Positions 6,460-7,837 of a DNA stretch of 7,837 nt are shown piece after piece. The stretch's first letter is position 1, and each line of letters begins with the position of its first letter. The notes under the pieces were generated by a model. It had not been told where the DNA came from and made no database searches. It saw only the letters and a program-made list of their open reading frames with translations. Where the stretch lies: contig JAEYXN010000183.1 in NCBI GenBank assembly GCA_023431285.1, positions 1 through 7,837 of the forward strand. The letters run 5' to 3'. This stretch comes from Bacteroidota bacterium (GTDB lineage: Bacteria > Bacteroidota > Bacteroidia > Cytophagales > Cyclobacteriaceae). The translations under genes and the position numbers were made by a program.

Positions 6460-7287
6460 TTATTGCCTGAACTTAAACGAGCGTGTCTTACCAAACATAT
6501 AATGCAGACCAAGTTGAACACCCACAAGAAGGTTTGCACGCTGCCCGAATACACTGCCCCCGTCGCCGTTCTTGATGCGATCGATGACATCTCCGTTGCG
6601 TATGTCGGTCAGACTATAGTTCGCACGAATCTGCGTAGTAAGAAAAAGATGTTTTGATAAATCAATGTCCAGTCCGAATGCTGCGGCTATTGCAAACTCA
6701 GTGTTCTTAAAGTCATTTGCTTTTTTTGATAACACATCTTTAGATGGAGTTGCAGCCGGTATCTCGTAAGAGCCATCGCCCGTGTTTACTGCTGTCGGAA
6801 ACTCCTGTTGTACAGAAGGAAAATCCATGCCCTCCGGAATCTTGTAAGTACCTGCCTCCGCTTGCACGGACTCACGCGCCTCGCTGAGGAGACTTAGCTG
6901 TGGACCGATGTTGAAATTCGCGCGCGTCGCAGAAGATCCGCCGCTCATAAATTTCATCAACATTGGAAGATGAATGTAACTCAAGTCTATCTTCCTTTCA
7001 CCACGCACTTGCTCTGCAATATCGATTATCTCATAAATCTGTCCCTGCTTTGATTTGATCCCCTCCAGGCTTAGTCCGAACTTTTTACCAAAATCAACTC
7101 CGAAGCTAAATCCTATCGGCGCGAAATTGTAAGTATACGTTGAATTATAACGCGGGTCTTTTGCCAGGCCTTTATCCAAGACAAATGTTGCATTTCCCGC
7201 GGTTGTTGCTCCGATATGCACCTGCACCTGTGAAGATGCCGTAAAACCAGAAGCTATTAACGACAAAAACAAGACGACGCGTTTCAT
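6460..7287 (-). CDS. PorT-like outer-membrane beta-barrel protein
   Basis: This is a 275-residue exported protein. The ATG at 7287 is chosen because it gives a clean signal peptide (MKRVVLFLSLIASGFTASSQ, cleavage near residue 20). An upstream in-frame ATG at 7314 would put nine extra residues ahead of it and lies at the predicted transcript start. The mature part alternates polar and hydrophobic residues in short strands with Gly/aromatic turns: FAPIGFSFGVDFGKKFGLSLEG, IDLSYIHLPMLMKF, NFNIGPQLSLL, FAIAAAFGLDIDLSKHLFLTTQIRANYSL and LLVGVQLGLHYMFGK. This is typical of the Bacteroidota PorT/OMP_b-brl_2 group (PF13568). A hydrophilic insert of about 50 residues (135-190) probably forms a large surface loop. 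A specific function, transport or otherwise, cannot be given. The SiaC-like gene follows after 104 bases and a hairpin. Confidence 0.8.
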   Translation of the reverse strand: MKRVVLFLSLIASGFTASSQVQVHIGATTAGNATFVLDKGLAKDPRYNSTYTYNFAPIGFSFGVDFGKKFGLSLEGIKSKQGQIYEIIDIAEQVRGERKIDLSYIHLPMLMKFMSGGSSATRANFNIGPQLSLLSEARESVQAEAGTYKIPEGMDFPSVQQEFPTAVNTGDGSYEIPAATPSKDVLSKKANDFKNTEFAIAAAFGLDIDLSKHLFLTTQIRANYSLTDIRNGDVIDRIKNGDGGSVFGQRANLLVGVQLGLHYMFGKTRSFKFRQ

Positions 7288-7321
7288 AATTTTCGTTTTT
7301 AAACTGAATACCAAAATTTTT

Positions 7322-7329
7322 CAAAAGTA
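7322..7329 (-). promoter_or_regulatory. Bacteroidetes-type -7 element upstream of the barrel gene
   Basis: On the minus strand, TACTTTTG matches the TAnnTTTG -7 consensus of Bacteroidetes housekeeping promoters exactly. It lies 34 bases upstream of ATG 7287, giving a predicted leader of about 28-30 bases. I see no TTTG at the usual -33 distance, so only half of the promoter is supported. Confidence 0.45.
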
Positions 7330-7360
7330 ACCAGAAATGCCGCTCAGTACCTCCTCACAT

Positions 7361-7497
7361 GTTATGCATGTATGAATTTCCATTTATAATGAAATTTTCC
7401 TGAGCGATAATGGTTCGCATACGATGTAATTCAGAGAATAAGTGGCGAGGCCCATTAATTGAGAAACCTTTATTAGTTTCGCAACCGGTTATGCATG
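7361..7497. repeat. Ten-base direct repeat in the divergent intergenic region
   Basis: GTTATGCATG occurs at 7361-7370 and again at 7488-7497. Each copy contains the palindrome ATGCAT. The second copy also lies inside a short inverted repeat, GGTT (7487-7490) and AACC (7498-7501). The pair flanks most of the 231-base non-coding stretch between the barrel gene and the phosphatase gene, which otherwise holds only the -7 element. It could be a pair of operator sites, or chance. Confidence 0.4.
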
Positions 7498-7518
7498 AAC
7501 CTCTCACGTAACTTTTGA

Positions 7519-7837
7519 ATGACAAGAATGAATTTATCAGGAATACGACTCGTGGTGACCGATATGGACGGCACTTTATTAAACTCGAAACACGAACTCG
7601 ATCCCGCGTTCTACGATATCTTCTACAAGCTTCGTAAGAAAGGAATCATTTTCGCGGCCGCGAGTGGAAGGCAATATCACAACATCAGAAATGTTTTCAC
7701 CACCATCAAGGACGATATGTATTTCATCGCTGAGAATGGAGGATACGTTGCTTATCAGGAGAAAGACCTGCATATGCAAGACATGGAACCCGAGTTGGCT
7801 TATTCTCTCCTTCGCGAGCTAAAGTCAGTGGAAGGAG
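7519..7837 (+). CDS. HAD-superfamily Cof-type phosphatase, N-terminal part, cut by the window end
   Basis: The first 106 residues are visible and the frame is open to the edge. HAD motif I is VVTDMDGTLL, with the nucleophile Asp15 and the acid/base Asp17. Motif II is the Ser in AAASGRQ (residue 49). FIAENGGYV near residue 70 is typical of the Cof/YidA-like class IIB branch, whose substrate-selecting cap domain would follow. Enzymes of this branch hydrolyse small phosphorylated metabolites such as sugar phosphates or flavin nucleotides in the cytoplasm; the substrate cannot be told from this part. ATG 7519 and ATG 7528 are both possible starts, neither with a strong ribosome site. The gene is divergent from the barrel gene and seems unrelated to the operons on the left. 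Confidence 0.88.
   Translation, partial: MTRMNLSGIRLVVTDMDGTLLNSKHELDPAFYDIFYKLRKKGIIFAAASGRQYHNIRNVFTTIKDDMYFIAENGGYVAYQEKDLHMQDMEPELAYSLLRELKSVEG

Noticed and set aside
6113..6657. Plus-strand frames at 6113-6424 and 6463-6657
   Set aside because: Both lie antisense to the SiaC-like and barrel genes, and their products resemble no family I know.
1..7837. CRISPR arrays, tRNA or rRNA genes, insertion sequences or phage genes
   Set aside because: No regularly spaced repeats, cloverleaf-like segments, transposase motifs or long terminal inverted repeats were seen.

Overview
The window looks like a chromosomal segment from a member of the Bacteroidota, probably of the Cytophagales/Chitinophagales type. 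This inference rests on the TonB-dependent receptor with an N-terminal carboxypeptidase-regulatory-like domain, the imelysin/HTTM/receptor gene order, a PorT-like outer-membrane barrel, sparse Shine-Dalgarno sequences, and one clear match to the Bacteroidetes -7 promoter element (TAnnTTTG). No genus can be named from the sequence alone. There are eight protein genes, no RNA genes, no CRISPR array and no insertion sequence. Base composition and codon use look even throughout, with no obvious sign of recent transfer.

Positions 1-4208, plus strand, appear to be one operon. It holds the 3' end of an imelysin-family (M75) protein, a complete HTTM protein whose sequence closely resembles vitamin K-dependent gamma-glutamyl carboxylase, and a FecA-like TonB-dependent receptor. 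The first two genes are 6 bases apart and the last two overlap by 20 bases. Imelysin proteins and FecA-like receptors point to iron or metal-chelate handling at the cell surface. The carboxylase-like enzyme in the middle has no established job in such a system and is the most interesting item here.

Positions 4209-4449 are non-coding: a stem-loop just after the receptor, then a candidate ECF-type promoter. Positions 4450-5953, plus strand, hold a compact three-gene unit: an ECF-like RNA polymerase sigma factor, a single-pass membrane protein with a very acidic periplasmic tail (candidate anti-sigma factor, lacking a zinc motif), and a secreted LTxxQ (Spy/CpxP-like) protein overlapping it by ATGA. 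This reads as a self-regulating envelope-stress module.

Positions 5984-7287, minus strand, converge on that unit. They hold a SiaC-family (DUF1987) regulatory phosphoprotein and, upstream of it, a PorT-like outer-membrane beta-barrel protein. A terminator-like hairpin between them suggests separate transcripts. Positions 7288-7518 are a divergent intergenic region with a -7 element for the barrel gene and a 10-base direct repeat. From 7519 to the window edge runs the start of a HAD-superfamily (Cof-type) phosphatase.
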